This document shows, in pieces, positions 52,777-61,882 of a stretch of DNA of 64,000 nt (its first letter is position 1; each line of letters begins with the position of its first letter). Source of the DNA: Lichenicola cladoniae. GTDB lineage: Bacteria > Pseudomonadota > Alphaproteobacteria > Acetobacterales > Acetobacteraceae. The notes under the pieces are model-generated. The model was not told where the DNA came from, did no database searches, and saw nothing but the letters and a program-made list of their open reading frames with translations. The DNA lies in NCBI RefSeq assembly GCF_013201075.1, contig NZ_CP053709.1:372001-436000 (forward strand). The letters are read 5' to 3'. Position numbers and translations under genes: made by a program.

Positions 52777-53558
52777 TTGTCACGTTAACTGGTAGGTTAC
52801 GGCGTTCTGGCTCAGGGTAGTAGGATGAAGAAGCCGGACCCAAATCACCGTCACCGTTTCCCGGCGGACCTCATCCGCCACGCGGTGTGGCTTTATCACG
52901 TCTTCAGCCTCAGCTTCCGAGATTTCGAGCTGTTGTTGGCAGAGCGCGGCATCATTGTCTCGTGTGAGAGCATCCGTCGATGGTGTTTGAAATTTGGCTC
53001 CAGCTTCGCTGACGGCCTGCGTCGCCGTCGGCCCCGGCCTGGTCACAAGTGGCACCTCGATGAGGTCTTCATCCGCATCCAGGGCGAACTGCGCTATCTT
53101 TGGCGTGCTGTCGACCAGAACGGTGTCGTGTTGGACATCCTGGTGCAGAGCCGCCGGGGTGGCACGGCCGCAAAACGCTTCTTTAAGCGCCTGCTGAAAG
53201 GCTTGCAGTATGAGCCACGCGTCCTCGTCACCGACAAGCTGTAGAGCTATGGCGTGGCAGAGAGAGCGGCTACCTGAATAACCGGGCGGAGAACTCACAT
53301 CGGCCAACCCGCCGCCGAGAGCGACACATGCAGCGGTTAAAGTCGATGCGGCAGGCCCAGCACTTCTTATTCGCTCACGCCTTCATCTCCGGGCATTTTC
53401 ATCCACGACGCCATTTGATGACAGCCCACCGCTATCGTGCCGTGCGTGCCAAGGCCTTCCAAGCTTGGAAGCAGGAAACGTGTGTCCAAAGCACCGGATA
53501 ATTGCTCCGTCGCTGCCGTGCTCCGCTTCGGTCTGCAACTCGACCGTTAACGTGACAA
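52777..53558 (+). mobile_element. IS6-family element, copy A (inactive)
   Basis: Inverted ends TTGTCACGTTAAC at 52777 and GTTAACGTGACAA ending 53558; 782 bases. It is the mirror image of copy B at 54698-55479, with the YihY gene between them. Confidence 0.85.
52825..53500 (+). pseudogene. IS6-family transposase, copy A, truncated
   Basis: The frame MKKPDPNHRHRFPADLIRHA runs to VTDKL and stops at TAG (53242-53244), where the intact copy C has VTDKLRSYGVARREL. After the stop the reading resumes (SYGVA), a few codons are missing, and in another frame YLNNRAENSHRPTRRRERHM and MTAHRYRAVRAKAF remain. The first two catalytic Asp are present but the Glu is beyond the stop. Confidence 0.85.
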
Positions 53559-53603
53559 GCTTCCCAGCGCCTACACATCATCATCCCTGGTCCGAAACGC
53601 TCC

Positions 53604-54608
53604 ATGCGCAGCAAGCTTGAACATCCCGCCCTCATCACGGCCCTCGGCATCACCGGCCTGCTGGTCGGCGCTCTTACGCGATGGACCGACACGACACCGG
53701 CCAGTGCTCCAGTCACGCCGCGTCGCGTGGCCGGCCGCTGCGCGAGACCGGCACGCCCTGCGGCCCGGAGCGGGTGGGCCATTGCCAAGGCCGTCGTGTC
53801 GCAGGTCTTCTCCGACCGGCTAATGACGGAGGCCGCGGGTGTCACCTTCTACACTCTCCTCGCTATCTTCCCGGCGCTGGCGGCGCTGATCTCGATCTAC
53901 GGCCTGGTGGCGGACCCGCGCACCATTGCTGGGCAGCTGTCGGCGCTGCAGGGCATCATGCCCGGCGGCGGCATGGATATTTTGAAGGAGCAGGTCGAGA
54001 GCCTGATTTCGAACGGTGGCAAGGGACTAGGCGTTGGCCTAATGTTCGGCGTCGTCACCTCGCTTTGGAGCGCCAACCAGGGCACCAAGGCCTTGTTCGA
54101 GGCGCTCAACGTGATCAACGCCGAGACCGAGTCCCGTGGCTTCGTCCATCGCACCTTGGTGACCCTGGCCTTTACGCTCGGGGCGTTGGCCTTCATCGTG
54201 CTGGCAATGGGCGCCGTCGTCGTGGTGCCGATCGTGCTTAAGTTCCTCGGCTTGACCGGGATAGGCGCCGCCGTACTGCAATACGCCCGCTGGCCCCTGC
54301 TTCTCGCGGTGGTGGGTGTGCTGCTCGCGCTGGTGTATCGCTTCGGGCCCAGCCGGGAACCGGCCACCTGGCGCCTGATCAGCTGCGGCAGCGGCTTCGC
54401 CGCGGTCAGCTGGCTTGCGGGGTCCGCCGTGTTCTCCTGGTATGTCGCCAACTTCGGCAGCTACAACAAGACCTATGGCTCGCTCGGCGCCGTAGTGGGC
54501 TTCATGACTTGGATCTGGATCTCAGTCATTATCATCCTGGTCGGCGGCGAGCTGAATGCCGAACTGGAGGACCGGCTCGATCCAGATGCGGACGGGGCGG
54601 GGCCCTAA
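53604..54608 (+). CDS. YihY/BrkB-family membrane protein
   Basis: A 334-residue protein with six hydrophobic helices. Family blocks: LMTEAAGVTFYTLLAIFPAL, SLWSANQGTKALFEALNVIN and WYVANFGSYNKTYGSLGAVV with FMTWIWISVIIILVGGELNA. The N-terminal 55 residues are Pro/Arg-rich and probably cytosolic. YihY proteins have been linked to virulence and envelope physiology; no transport substrate is established. It is the intact member of a pair (dead copy 37970-38691). Copy A of IS6 ends 45 bases before its start, so its original promoter may be gone. Confidence 0.88.
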   Translation: MRSKLEHPALITALGITGLLVGALTRWTDTTPASAPVTPRRVAGRCARPARPAARSGWAIAKAVVSQVFSDRLMTEAAGVTFYTLLAIFPALAALISIYGLVADPRTIAGQLSALQGIMPGGGMDILKEQVESLISNGGKGLGVGLMFGVVTSLWSANQGTKALFEALNVINAETESRGFVHRTLVTLAFTLGALAFIVLAMGAVVVVPIVLKFLGLTGIGAAVLQYARWPLLLAVVGVLLALVYRFGPSREPATWRLISCGSGFAAVSWLAGSAVFSWYVANFGSYNKTYGSLGAVVGFMTWIWISVIIILVGGELNAELEDRLDPDADGAGP

Positions 54609-54629
54609 TGATTTAGAGACGCACGACCG

Positions 54630-54697
54630 ATGATTTTTGAAAGCTGGTTCGGCATCTTGCGGGTGCTGGTCGTCGGCCCCCTGGCCTATGCCTGGGA
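54630..54697 (+). pseudogene. N-terminal stub of a DUF421 gene cut by IS6
   Basis: The frame MIFESWFGILRVLVVGPLAY ends at the IS6 boundary. It matches the start of the DUF421 protein at 60167 (MFFDSWTGLARVPMVGTLAY). The stub lies 21 bases after yihY, same strand, so the two were probably an operon. Confidence 0.8.
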
Positions 54698-55479
54698 TGG
54701 TCACGTTAACGGTCGAGTTGCAGACCGAAGCGGAGCACGGCAGCGACGGAGCAATTATCCGATGCTTTGGACACACGTTTCCTGCTTCCAAGCTTGGAAG
54801 GCCTTGGCACGCACGGCACGATAGCGGTGGGCTGTCATCAAATGGCGTCGTGGATGAAAATGCCCGGAGATGAAGGCGTGAGCGAACAAGAAGTGCTGGG
54901 CCTGCCGCATCGACTTTAACCGCTGCATGTGTCGCTCTCGGCGGCGGGTTGGCCGATGTGAGTTCTCCGCCCGGTTATTCAGGTAGCCGCTCTCTCTGCC
55001 ACGCCATAGCTCTACAGCTTGTCGGTGACGAGGACGCGTGGCTCATACTGCAAGCCTTTCAGCAGGCGCTTAAAGAAGCGTTTTGCGGCCGTGCCACCCC
55101 GGCGGCTCTGCACCAGGATGTCCAACACGACACCGTTCTGGTCGACAGCACGCCAAAGATAGCGCAGTTCGCCCTGGATGCGGATGAAGACCTCATCGAG
55201 GTGCCACTTGTGACCAGGCCGGGGCCGACGGCGACGCAGGCCGTCAGCGAAGCTGGAGCCAAATTTCAAACACCATCGACGGATGCTCTCACACGAGACA
55301 ATGATGCCGCGCTCTGCCAACAACAGCTCGAAATCTCGGAAGCTGAGGCTGAAGACGTGATAAAGCCACACCGCGTGGCGGATGAGGTCCGCCGGGAAAC
55401 GGTGACGGTGATTTGGGTCCGGCTTCTTCATCCTACTACCCTGAGCCAGAACGCCGTAACCTACCAGTTAACGTGACAA
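54698..55479 (-). mobile_element. IS6-family element, copy B (inactive), inverted relative to copy A
   Basis: Ends TGGTCACGTTAAC (54698) and GTTAACGTGACAA (ending 55479); 782 bases, the same length as copy A. Together the two copies form a composite structure of 2703 bases around the YihY gene. Confidence 0.85.
54753..55431 (-). pseudogene. IS6-family transposase, copy B, with the same defects as copy A
   Basis: The 139-residue N-terminal frame (55431-55012) is identical residue for residue to that of copy A and ends at the same TAG after VTDKL; the following deletion and frame change are also the same. It is a copy of an already broken gene. Confidence 0.85.
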
Positions 55480-55665
55480 TCACCTTCGGTCGGTGCGCCA
55501 ACGCCGGGCGGCGAGTGAAAGCAGGTGCAGCAAAGAGGGTCTCAAGGCCAGGAGATCCTTAGCTTCAAGGGGACGGGGACCTGCCGGCACGAGATACAGC
55601 GATGCCGGCGCCCGGTCAGGAGCCGGAGCGGCCGAAGGCTGGGTGGCATCGCCTCGCCGCGTCAA
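55480..55665 (-). pseudogene. 5' part of an unidentified gene cut by IS6
   Basis: A frame from ATG 55665 reads APASLYLVPAGPRPLEAKDL then LALRPSLLHLLSLAARRW and runs into the IS6 end. Its Ala/Pro/Leu-rich composition is protein-like but no family is recognised. It follows the lipoprotein relic on the same strand. Confidence 0.3.
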
Positions 55666-55724
55666 TACTCGGGCTCATCACGGTTCCCGGCGGCGGTGAC
55701 CGCCAGATGCGGCGGGAGGCCCCT

Positions 55725-56420
55725 CTATCTGCCGCCGCCGGTATACATGAGCCCGGCCCCGGAACCGTTATTCTCTCCGGGGCTGAGCTTGCTGATGAAC
55801 AGCACCAGCAGGATGAACCGGCTGAGCCCGGCCAGCCCGTCGGCCCCGACCCAGACCCAGTGCCGCCCCGCATGTGCCACCCAGACGGCGTGTTCGGCAG
55901 CCGCACCCCGGCCGCCGGCATGGAACCAGTCGTGTGGCACGTCGCGCGCGAGGTCGATCCTGGTCGCGCCGGACCGGCTGTCACCGCCGGAGCCGCCCTT
56001 GCCTGCCTTTCCCGACGACGCCCTGGCCTGCTTGGTCTGCAGGAAGCCCGGATCGTCGAGGGGGGAAGCCGCATTGCCGCACGAAAGATGTCCTGAAGCT
56101 GCTTGAGGGCCAGGGGATCGAAGATCGCGTCGGCGCCCCACTGTGCGCTCGGCCCGCGGGCCCGCGAACTGCCCGCCCGTCGCCCCGGACACGTCCAGCC
56201 GGTATAGGCCCAGCTCGTCGCTGACTTGGACGGTGCCCTGCTTGATCCGGATCTGCGAGGGCAGGGCCGCCGGGTCCGCCTGCAGGCGCGCCAGGTCGTC
56301 CATCACCATCTGGTACTGGATGTCCATGACCGTGGAGGCGGCTCCCGCCGTGATGCGCGTCAGCTGCTAGAGGGTGCAGCCAGCGAGTAGCAAGCCCAGG
56401 GCCAGTAAAATGGGACGCAT
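55725..56420 (-). pseudogene. Dead paralogue of the 38886 lipoprotein
   Basis: From ATG 56420 the signal peptide MRPILLALGLLLAGCTL ends in lipobox LAGC, then TAG at codon 18. Reading continues QLTRITAGAASTVMDIQYQM and LPSQIRIKQGTVQVSDELGL, shifts frame to QWGADAIFDPLALKQLQDIF, shifts back to DDPGFLQTKQARASSG, and ends LVLFISKLSPGENNGSG at 55725. One stop and two frameshifts; similarity to the intact gene is clear throughout. Confidence 0.88.
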
Positions 56421-56476
56421 AGCGGTGGGTCGCCCTGGCGCGCGGAGATGGCGACGGTGGCGCGGCCCCTGCCTGC

Positions 56477-57148
56477 TCACCGCTTCGGCTCCATAAGGCC
56501 GTCATCCAGGTTCTGCAGCCAGCCTTGTGCCGCGCCGAACCGCACGATGTCGGACCGGCTGCGCAGCCCGAGCTTTTCCAAGGCACGGGCCTTGTAGGTC
56601 TCGACCGTTTTGGCGCTGAGCTCGAGCCGCCCCGCGATCTCCTTGTTGCTCAGGCCCCACGCCGTGTGGCGCAGCACGTCCTCCTCCCGTGGGCTCAGCC
56701 CGGGATCCGCAGCCGTCCTGCCCGGCGTTGCCAGGCCGGCGAGCGCCAGCTCCGCGATGGCCGGATCGAGATAGACGCCACCGGCCGCGACCGCCCGCAC
56801 CGCGCGCGCCAGCTCGTCCGCAGCCGATCGCTTGAGCAGGTAGCCGTGCGAGCCAGCCGCCAGCATCTGCTGGAGGTAGGCGCGGTCCTCGTGCGCGGTG
56901 AGCGCCAGCAGCCGCACCGCGGGACAGTCGGCCGCCAGACGCCGGGCCAGCTCCACCCCAGTCATGTCCGGCAGGGAGATGTCGAGCACCGCCACGTCGG
57001 GCTGCAGCACCCGCACCCGCTCCAGGGCCTCGGCGCCGCTGGTGGCCTCGCCCACCACGTCCACGTCGGGCGTGGCCTGGAGCAGCGCCTTGATTCCCGC
57101 AAGCACCACCGGGTGGTCGTCGGCCAGGACGACCCGCGCCCGCGTCAT
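56477..57148 (-). CDS. NarL/FixJ-type response regulator
   Basis: A 223-residue regulator. Receiver domain: acidic pair in VVLADDHPVVLAGIKALLQ, phospho-acceptor Asp in VAVLDISLPDMTGVEL (near residue 55), Thr in LALTAHEDRAY and Lys in HGYLLKRSA. LuxR-type helix-turn-helix: LSPREEDVLRHTAWGLSNKE, IAGRLELSAKTVETYKARAL. It overlaps the kinase start region by 4 bases, so regulator and kinase are co-translated. It presumably responds to the kinase at 57145 and may control the surrounding envelope genes; targets are not visible. Confidence 0.93.
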   Translation of the reverse strand: MTRARVVLADDHPVVLAGIKALLQATPDVDVVGEATSGAEALERVRVLQPDVAVLDISLPDMTGVELARRLAADCPAVRLLALTAHEDRAYLQQMLAAGSHGYLLKRSAADELARAVRAVAAGGVYLDPAIAELALAGLATPGRTAADPGLSPREEDVLRHTAWGLSNKEIAGRLELSAKTVETYKARALEKLGLRSRSDIVRFGAAQGWLQNLDDGLMEPKR

Positions 57149-59202
57149 GCCGCCGCGTCCAGCCGCGTCGTGCCGTGCGGCACGCTGACATAGAGCGTGG
57201 TGCCGGCGCTGGGCGTGCTCTCCACGTCCAGCCGGCCACCCACCAGCTCCAGCCGCTCCCGCATCCCCGACAGCCCCAGATGCGGGCGTTGATCCGTGGA
57301 CCCGGCATCGGGTACGAACCCCACCCCGTCATCCTCCACGATTAGCCGTACGTCGGCGTCGCGCCGTTCCAGCAGCACGCTGACGGTGCTGGCGCGCGCA
57401 TGCTTCAGCACGTTGCTCAACGCTTCCTGCACTACCCGGTATACCACGGTCTCGATCTCCTGCGGCAGACGGTCCACCACGCCGACGGTCTGCACGTCCA
57501 CCACGATTGCGTGGCGGTCGCGCCAGCGGTCGGTCAAGGCGCCAATCGCGGGCAGCAGGCCGAAATCGTCCAGCGTTGCCGGCCGCAGGTCGGCGGCGGC
57601 CCGGTGGATGTCCTGATCGATGCTGGCCACCAAACCACGTAGCCATGCGAGCCGGTCCTGCACTACGGCGTGGTCCGCGCCCGGACCGGACAGCATGGTT
57701 TCGAGCGTCTTGAGCCCCAGCGACAAGCCGGTGACGGTTTGTCCGACCTGGTCGTGCAGCTCGCGCGCGATCCGACGCCGCTCGTCCTCCTGGACGCCCG
57801 CCATGCCGCGCAGCAGCGCGCGCCGCTCGGCCTCCTGCCGCTTGATCTGGCTGATGTCGGCGATCACACCCTGCAGCACGCCGTCCTCGTCGTCCGACCG
57901 GCTCAGCAGCCGGCCGGTGATGCGTATCCAGCGAGACGGCGGATCGCCGTGCCCGATGCGGACGGCCTCGTCCAGCGTGCCGCCGCCGGCTAGGCTGCGT
58001 CGGATCGCAGCCGCCAGCGCTGGCCGGTCCGCGGGGTGGACCGCGTTCCAGGCATGCCTCGGGCTGGTCCGGCCATCCTCCGACGGCGTGCGCCCCAGTA
58101 GCGACCAGCAGCGGGACGATGCGTCGAACAGGCCTGCGCCACGCTGCCAGCGCCATACGCCGAGCTCGGCCGCCTCCACCGCCAGGGCCCGGCTTTCCTC
58201 CACCGCCCGGAGCAAGCGTGCCGTCCGCTCTGCATCCTCCCGACGGCGCTCCGCCAGATCGAACGTCACAAGCGAGGTCAGGAACCCCGCGAGTAGCAGC
58301 CCTAAGCAGCCCTGGACGGCAAGCAGCAGCAACGCCCGGCGCACCGGTGCCTCCAACAGCTCCAGCGGAATGCCGAACGCGACCACCCAGCCATCCGACC
58401 CAGCCAGGGTACGATATACGGTCTGCACCGGAATGCCTTCCAGCGTCTTGCCGCGGATCAACCCATTCGGCGCGGCGGCGATGGCAGTCTGCAGCGTCGT
58501 GCTGGTGAGCTGCCCCTGATCCTCGCCCGATGGACGGGTGCGCGCCACGATCCGTCCCGACGCATCTACCACCATGCCGATCCACGCGCCCGGGGCCCCG
58601 GCCCGGTGCAGCAGCGTTCCGATCGCGTCGGGTGCCATCTCTACGGACAGCACGGATTGCAATCTGCCGTTGCGGATCACCGGCGTCTGCAGCGACACCA
58701 GTCGGCGGCCCGACACCGCTCCCACCGGCCCCATGCCGCCCACGACCAGCTGCCCCGTCCGCATCATACGCCGAAGGCTGGTCATGTCCGCCTTTGGTCC
58801 CAGATTGGCGCTGGACGGGCGCAGCAGGTTCAAGAGCTGCGCGCCGGACGGCGCGGTCAGCTCAACCGTCTCCCACAGGGGCTGCTGTGACCGCACCCGC
58901 TCGGCGGTCGCGCGGAAGGCGGCAAGGTCGGGCCTGTCCAGCGCCACGGACCCGGCGAGGGCACGGAGCAGCGCCTTGTGATGATCCAGCTCGGCCGCGA
59001 TGCGGTCGGACGCCGCGTCCACCGTGGCGATCGCGCGGTGCTGTATGCTGTCCCTGGTCTGCAGGGCCGACCGGTAGCCGACCCAGCCGCCGAACAGCAG
59101 CAACGGCAGCACAGTGGCGCAGGCCAGTAGCAGCCAGGTGCGCGCGGCGCCCGACAGCCTGCCCGGCATGGTCCCGATACGGAACGGAAGAAAGGTCGGC
59201 AT
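57145..59202 (-). CDS. Membrane sensor histidine kinase (HisKA_3)
   Basis: A 685-residue kinase. An N-terminal membrane helix (LLLACATVLPLLLFGGWVGY) and a second near 290 (LLLLAVQGCLGLLLAGFLTS) bracket a periplasmic dCache-like sensor domain. A PAS-like domain follows (GVWRWQRGAGLFDASSRCWS). The dimerisation/phosphoacceptor segment RRRIARELHDQVGQTVTGLS carries the His, and the ATPase domain has VVQEALSNVLKHARAS and DDGVGFVPD. The start is uncertain: 59202 and 59169 both keep the first helix and neither has a strong ribosome site; the frame itself is open to 59397. It pairs with the NarL-type regulator behind it. Confidence 0.9.
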   Translation of the reverse strand: MPTFLPFRIGTMPGRLSGAARTWLLLACATVLPLLLFGGWVGYRSALQTRDSIQHRAIATVDAASDRIAAELDHHKALLRALAGSVALDRPDLAAFRATAERVRSQQPLWETVELTAPSGAQLLNLLRPSSANLGPKADMTSLRRMMRTGQLVVGGMGPVGAVSGRRLVSLQTPVIRNGRLQSVLSVEMAPDAIGTLLHRAGAPGAWIGMVVDASGRIVARTRPSGEDQGQLTSTTLQTAIAAAPNGLIRGKTLEGIPVQTVYRTLAGSDGWVVAFGIPLELLEAPVRRALLLLAVQGCLGLLLAGFLTSLVTFDLAERRREDAERTARLLRAVEESRALAVEAAELGVWRWQRGAGLFDASSRCWSLLGRTPSEDGRTSPRHAWNAVHPADRPALAAAIRRSLAGGGTLDEAVRIGHGDPPSRWIRITGRLLSRSDDEDGVLQGVIADISQIKRQEAERRALLRGMAGVQEDERRRIARELHDQVGQTVTGLSLGLKTLETMLSGPGADHAVVQDRLAWLRGLVASIDQDIHRAAADLRPATLDDFGLLPAIGALTDRWRDRHAIVVDVQTVGVVDRLPQEIETVVYRVVQEALSNVLKHARASTVSVLLERRDADVRLIVEDDGVGFVPDAGSTDQRPHLGLSGMRERLELVGGRLDVESTPSAGTTLYVSVPHGTTRLDAAA

Positions 59203-59411
59203 GGCGGGCAGTATCGCACATCGGGCGTTTGGGATGTCCGGCAATCCGTGTCGGGCAAATCCTGACAGGATGACCGCCCGTCCCGACTGACGCGAAACGC
59301 CTGGTTGCCCGATACTGGCACATTGCCCGGTGGCCTCCGCCGGGAGCGGGCCGCCTCGAACAGGCCTATGCCCGGGCCGGTGGCCTGACCGCGACATAAA
59401 GGAGATTCCTC

Positions 59412-59585
59412 ATGCTCAAGTTCGCCTTGATCTTTTTCGTGGTCTCGCTGGTTATGGGGTTCTTCGGATTTTCCGGCGTATCAGCCGCGACCGCAGGGAT
59501 CGCCAAAATCCTCTTTTTCGTCGCGCTGGCAATTTTCGTGATCTTCATCCTGGTGGCCCTCTTCGCCGGCAGCCTGATGTTCTGA
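59412..59585 (+). CDS. DUF1328/YtjA-like small membrane protein
   Basis: A 57-residue protein ([20 protein letters not shown], then [20 protein letters not shown]). Two helices with the [19 protein letters not shown] connection are typical of DUF1328. AAGGAG lies 7-8 bases before the ATG, a strong site. Paralogue at 34731-34907. Confidence 0.88.
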   Translation: MLKFALIFFVVSLVMGFFGFSGVSAATAGIAKILFFVALAIFVIFILVALFAGSLMF

Positions 59586-59624
59586 TCGCGATGGCGCCGC
59601 CCCGGAGCGGCGTGTGGCGGGCGA

Positions 59625-60167
59625 TCAGTCTGTCCGGTGCGATGCCGCCGCGACATCGGCCACAGCTCCGACATCCACGGTCGCGATGCGGGGCGCCTCG
59701 GCAAGCTCGGCGAGGACGCTCATGGAGCCGTCCGTCTCCAGCACGACCGCCGCAACCGTCGCCGCGTCGCCGTGGCCGTTGGAGCGCAGCACGGACAGGA
59801 TCTCGGAGCGGGTGACGCGCTCGCGGCGCAGAGCATCGTCGAGGAAGCGGCCACCGTGCAGCAGGTGCGTCGGCTCGCTCTTGACGAGGCCCTGGACTTT
59901 CGGAAACCGCACGGATGTCCAGGTGATCGCGAACTGCAGCACGATCAGCAGCGCCATCGCCAGCAAGCCCTCCGCGAGTGCGACCGAATTGTTGAGGAGC
60001 ACGGTGGAGAGCGTCGAACCCAGCGCCACCGTGACCACCAGGTCGAACGCGTTCAGCTTGGTGAGGGTGCGCTTGCCCGACACGCGGATGAACAGCACCA
60101 GTGCGACGTAGGCCAGCGTGCCCACCATCGGCACCCGGGCGAGCCCCGTCCAGCTATCGAAGAACAT
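59625..60167 (-). CDS. DUF421 (YetF-like) membrane protein
   Basis: A 180-residue protein: three N-terminal membrane helices (VGTLAYVALVLFIRVSGKRT; NAFDLVVTVALGSTLSTVLL), then a small soluble domain with the family phrase LLHGGRFLDDALRRERVTRS and EILSVLRSNG. The SGKRTLTKLNAFDLVVTVALG block is the DUF421 hallmark. Function unknown; members occur in stress and spore gene sets. It converges with the DUF1328 gene. A cut-off relative is at 54630. Confidence 0.88.
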   Translation of the reverse strand: MFFDSWTGLARVPMVGTLAYVALVLFIRVSGKRTLTKLNAFDLVVTVALGSTLSTVLLNNSVALAEGLLAMALLIVLQFAITWTSVRFPKVQGLVKSEPTHLLHGGRFLDDALRRERVTRSEILSVLRSNGHGDAATVAAVVLETDGSMSVLAELAEAPRIATVDVGAVADVAAASHRTD

Positions 60168-60479
60168 GGATGGGCGCTCCAGGCAGGCGATGGACGCGGT
60201 GATCGACAGGCCGGCGTGGGGTGGCCGCGTCCGGCATCAGGGCTACGGCCGGCGGCGGAGGATGGCACAGGCACGTGTCGATGACGCCCTGTCGTCTGGC
60301 GGCGACGGTTGCGGCATGCCGTGATGCGAGTGTGGTCGGGCCGGATCGCTATCGGGCCGCGAGGGAGCGGGCGTACCCGTCTGTCGTCGGGGACGAGGCC
60401 AGGCCCGGAGCGCCAAGCGGGACTGCCGCATCGCACGGCAGCCCCTGCGACCCGGCGGTCCTTCCGCGATCCGGACGGA
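60168..60479. other. Gap between DUF421 and PRC-barrel genes
   Basis: No gene or clear regulatory signal seen in these 312 bases. Confidence 0.3.
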
Positions 60480-60971
60480 TCAGTACTTGAACGACGTCAT
60501 GTCCTTCAGGGAGTTCTTGGTGGCGCCCGGCAGGACGATGCTGTAATCCTCGGCACTGGCGGCCATCCCTGACGAAGTCGTCGAGTTGTTGCTGCTGCCC
60601 TTGCTGGGCTCGAACTTCAGCTTGCTGAACGGCACCTCGACATACTTGTTGCCAACGCCCAGGAAGCCGCCCACCGACAGCACCACGTTGGACACCTTGC
60701 CCTGAGAGTTCAGCAGCATGTCGTCCACCGTGCCGATGACGTCGCCCTTGTTGTTGTAGACGCTGGCGCCGTCGAGCTTGGTCGAACGCCACGACTTGTT
60801 GCTCATCTGCAGGCTGCCGTTCGGCCGGGTCGCGTTGTCGGGAACCTGCGACGTCGCCACGGGGGTGGAGTTGGAACTCTGGGCCAGGGCTGGCAGCGCG
60901 CCGCCGGCGACCAGCACGGCACCGAGCGCGGTCGACAGGAACATGGAGCGGACATTGGACGGGCGGGACAT
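60480..60971 (-). CDS. Exported PRC-barrel protein
   Basis: A 163-residue protein with a signal peptide (MFLSTALGAVLVAGGALPAL, cleavage after ALA). The PRC-barrel reads STKLDGASVYNNKGDVIGTV, DDMLLNSQGKVSNVVLSVGG and EVPFSKLKFEPSKGSS; it ends DMTSFKY. AAGGA lies 6 bases before the ATG at 60971, which is preferred over 61019. Closest relative in the window is the gene at 37032. Confidence 0.88.
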   Translation of the reverse strand: MSRPSNVRSMFLSTALGAVLVAGGALPALAQSSNSTPVATSQVPDNATRPNGSLQMSNKSWRSTKLDGASVYNNKGDVIGTVDDMLLNSQGKVSNVVLSVGGFLGVGNKYVEVPFSKLKFEPSKGSSNNSTTSSGMAASAEDYSIVLPGATKNSLKDMTSFKY

Positions 60972-61882
60972 GGCAATTCCTTGGAACTTCGCCGTCACGA
61001 TGCGTGTCAGCGGGCCCATTTCAGGTGGTACAGGGCAGCATGCTTCCCCAGTCAGGAAAGTGGCGCGGGGCTGTCAGGGTAAACCTGACATCGTCCGGGA
61101 CGGGGCCGGGCGGCGTCCATCCCCTCCGGCCTGCCGGTTGCCCTCGAAGGACGGCCGCGGGCATCCGTCGCCAAGCCGCCCCCAAGGACGTTGCTTCGAC
61201 CGAACCAGATGGATGACGCGTCAGCGGCGAGGCCTCTGGGGCCGTTACGACACCATCACCACAGGTCAACTCGTAGCGCTGCTTCCTGCTGCGTTTCCGG
61301 GTTGTGACCGCGTCGCGATTTGCCAGGTTGCCGGTAGGCAGCAAGCATCGCCAGCTATTGCCCAGGGCAACCGGTTCTGCCGCTGCTACCTCGGACCGAA
61401 CGGCCTACCCCCTCTCCGGGGGCTGGGGCGGCTCCTCCGGAATGATACCGACTGGCCGGCGCGGCAGACTTTCCAAGTTGAACCGCTTTGGCTGAGGTGA
61501 CCGGCCAAGCTGCTGCATCACGACCATTGGCGCCGTGCCTGGGCCTGTCAGTTCAAGCCTAGAATCAGCGCGAGCCCGGTGACGATCGGGCCCGGCTGTG
61601 ACGGCGATCCTGACCATGCCGGTATCCATACTTGCGCTGACACCAGTCATGAAAGACCAGGTCGCGGGGGGGAGGCGGGCGCTGGTGCACAGACCGGCCG
61701 GCTGGTGCGCCTCGTGGTTGAGCTACACCTTGTTAGCGCCTGATCCAATCGCATGTCCTCGCAAAGCAAAGAATACCCATGAAAAAGGCATGTGTTTGTC
61801 TAGTAACGTGGCGATCACCCGGCATTCTTTCAGTTAGGCCCAGCGCCACTCGATTTCAGAAAGATAACAGCGCTGGGTAGGT
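60972..61882. other. 911-base region without a supported gene
   Basis: Several open frames on both strands overlap and none has protein-like composition or a ribosome site. The only defined element is the repeat at 61678-61710. It may be decayed IS or gene DNA. Confidence 0.35.
61678..61710. repeat. Second copy of the 33-base repeat
   Basis: Matches 50538-50570 at 31 of 33 positions, same orientation, preceded by a run of seven G a few bases earlier. No IS gene adjoins it here. Confidence 0.6.

Noticed and set aside
57329-58585. Long minus-strand frame rich in Arg, Gly and Ala
   Set aside because: It is the alternative frame of the histidine kinase, which has clear domains; this one has none.
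60778-61500. 240-residue plus-strand frame
   Set aside because: Its first part is antisense to the PRC-barrel gene and the rest has no protein-like pattern or start signal.
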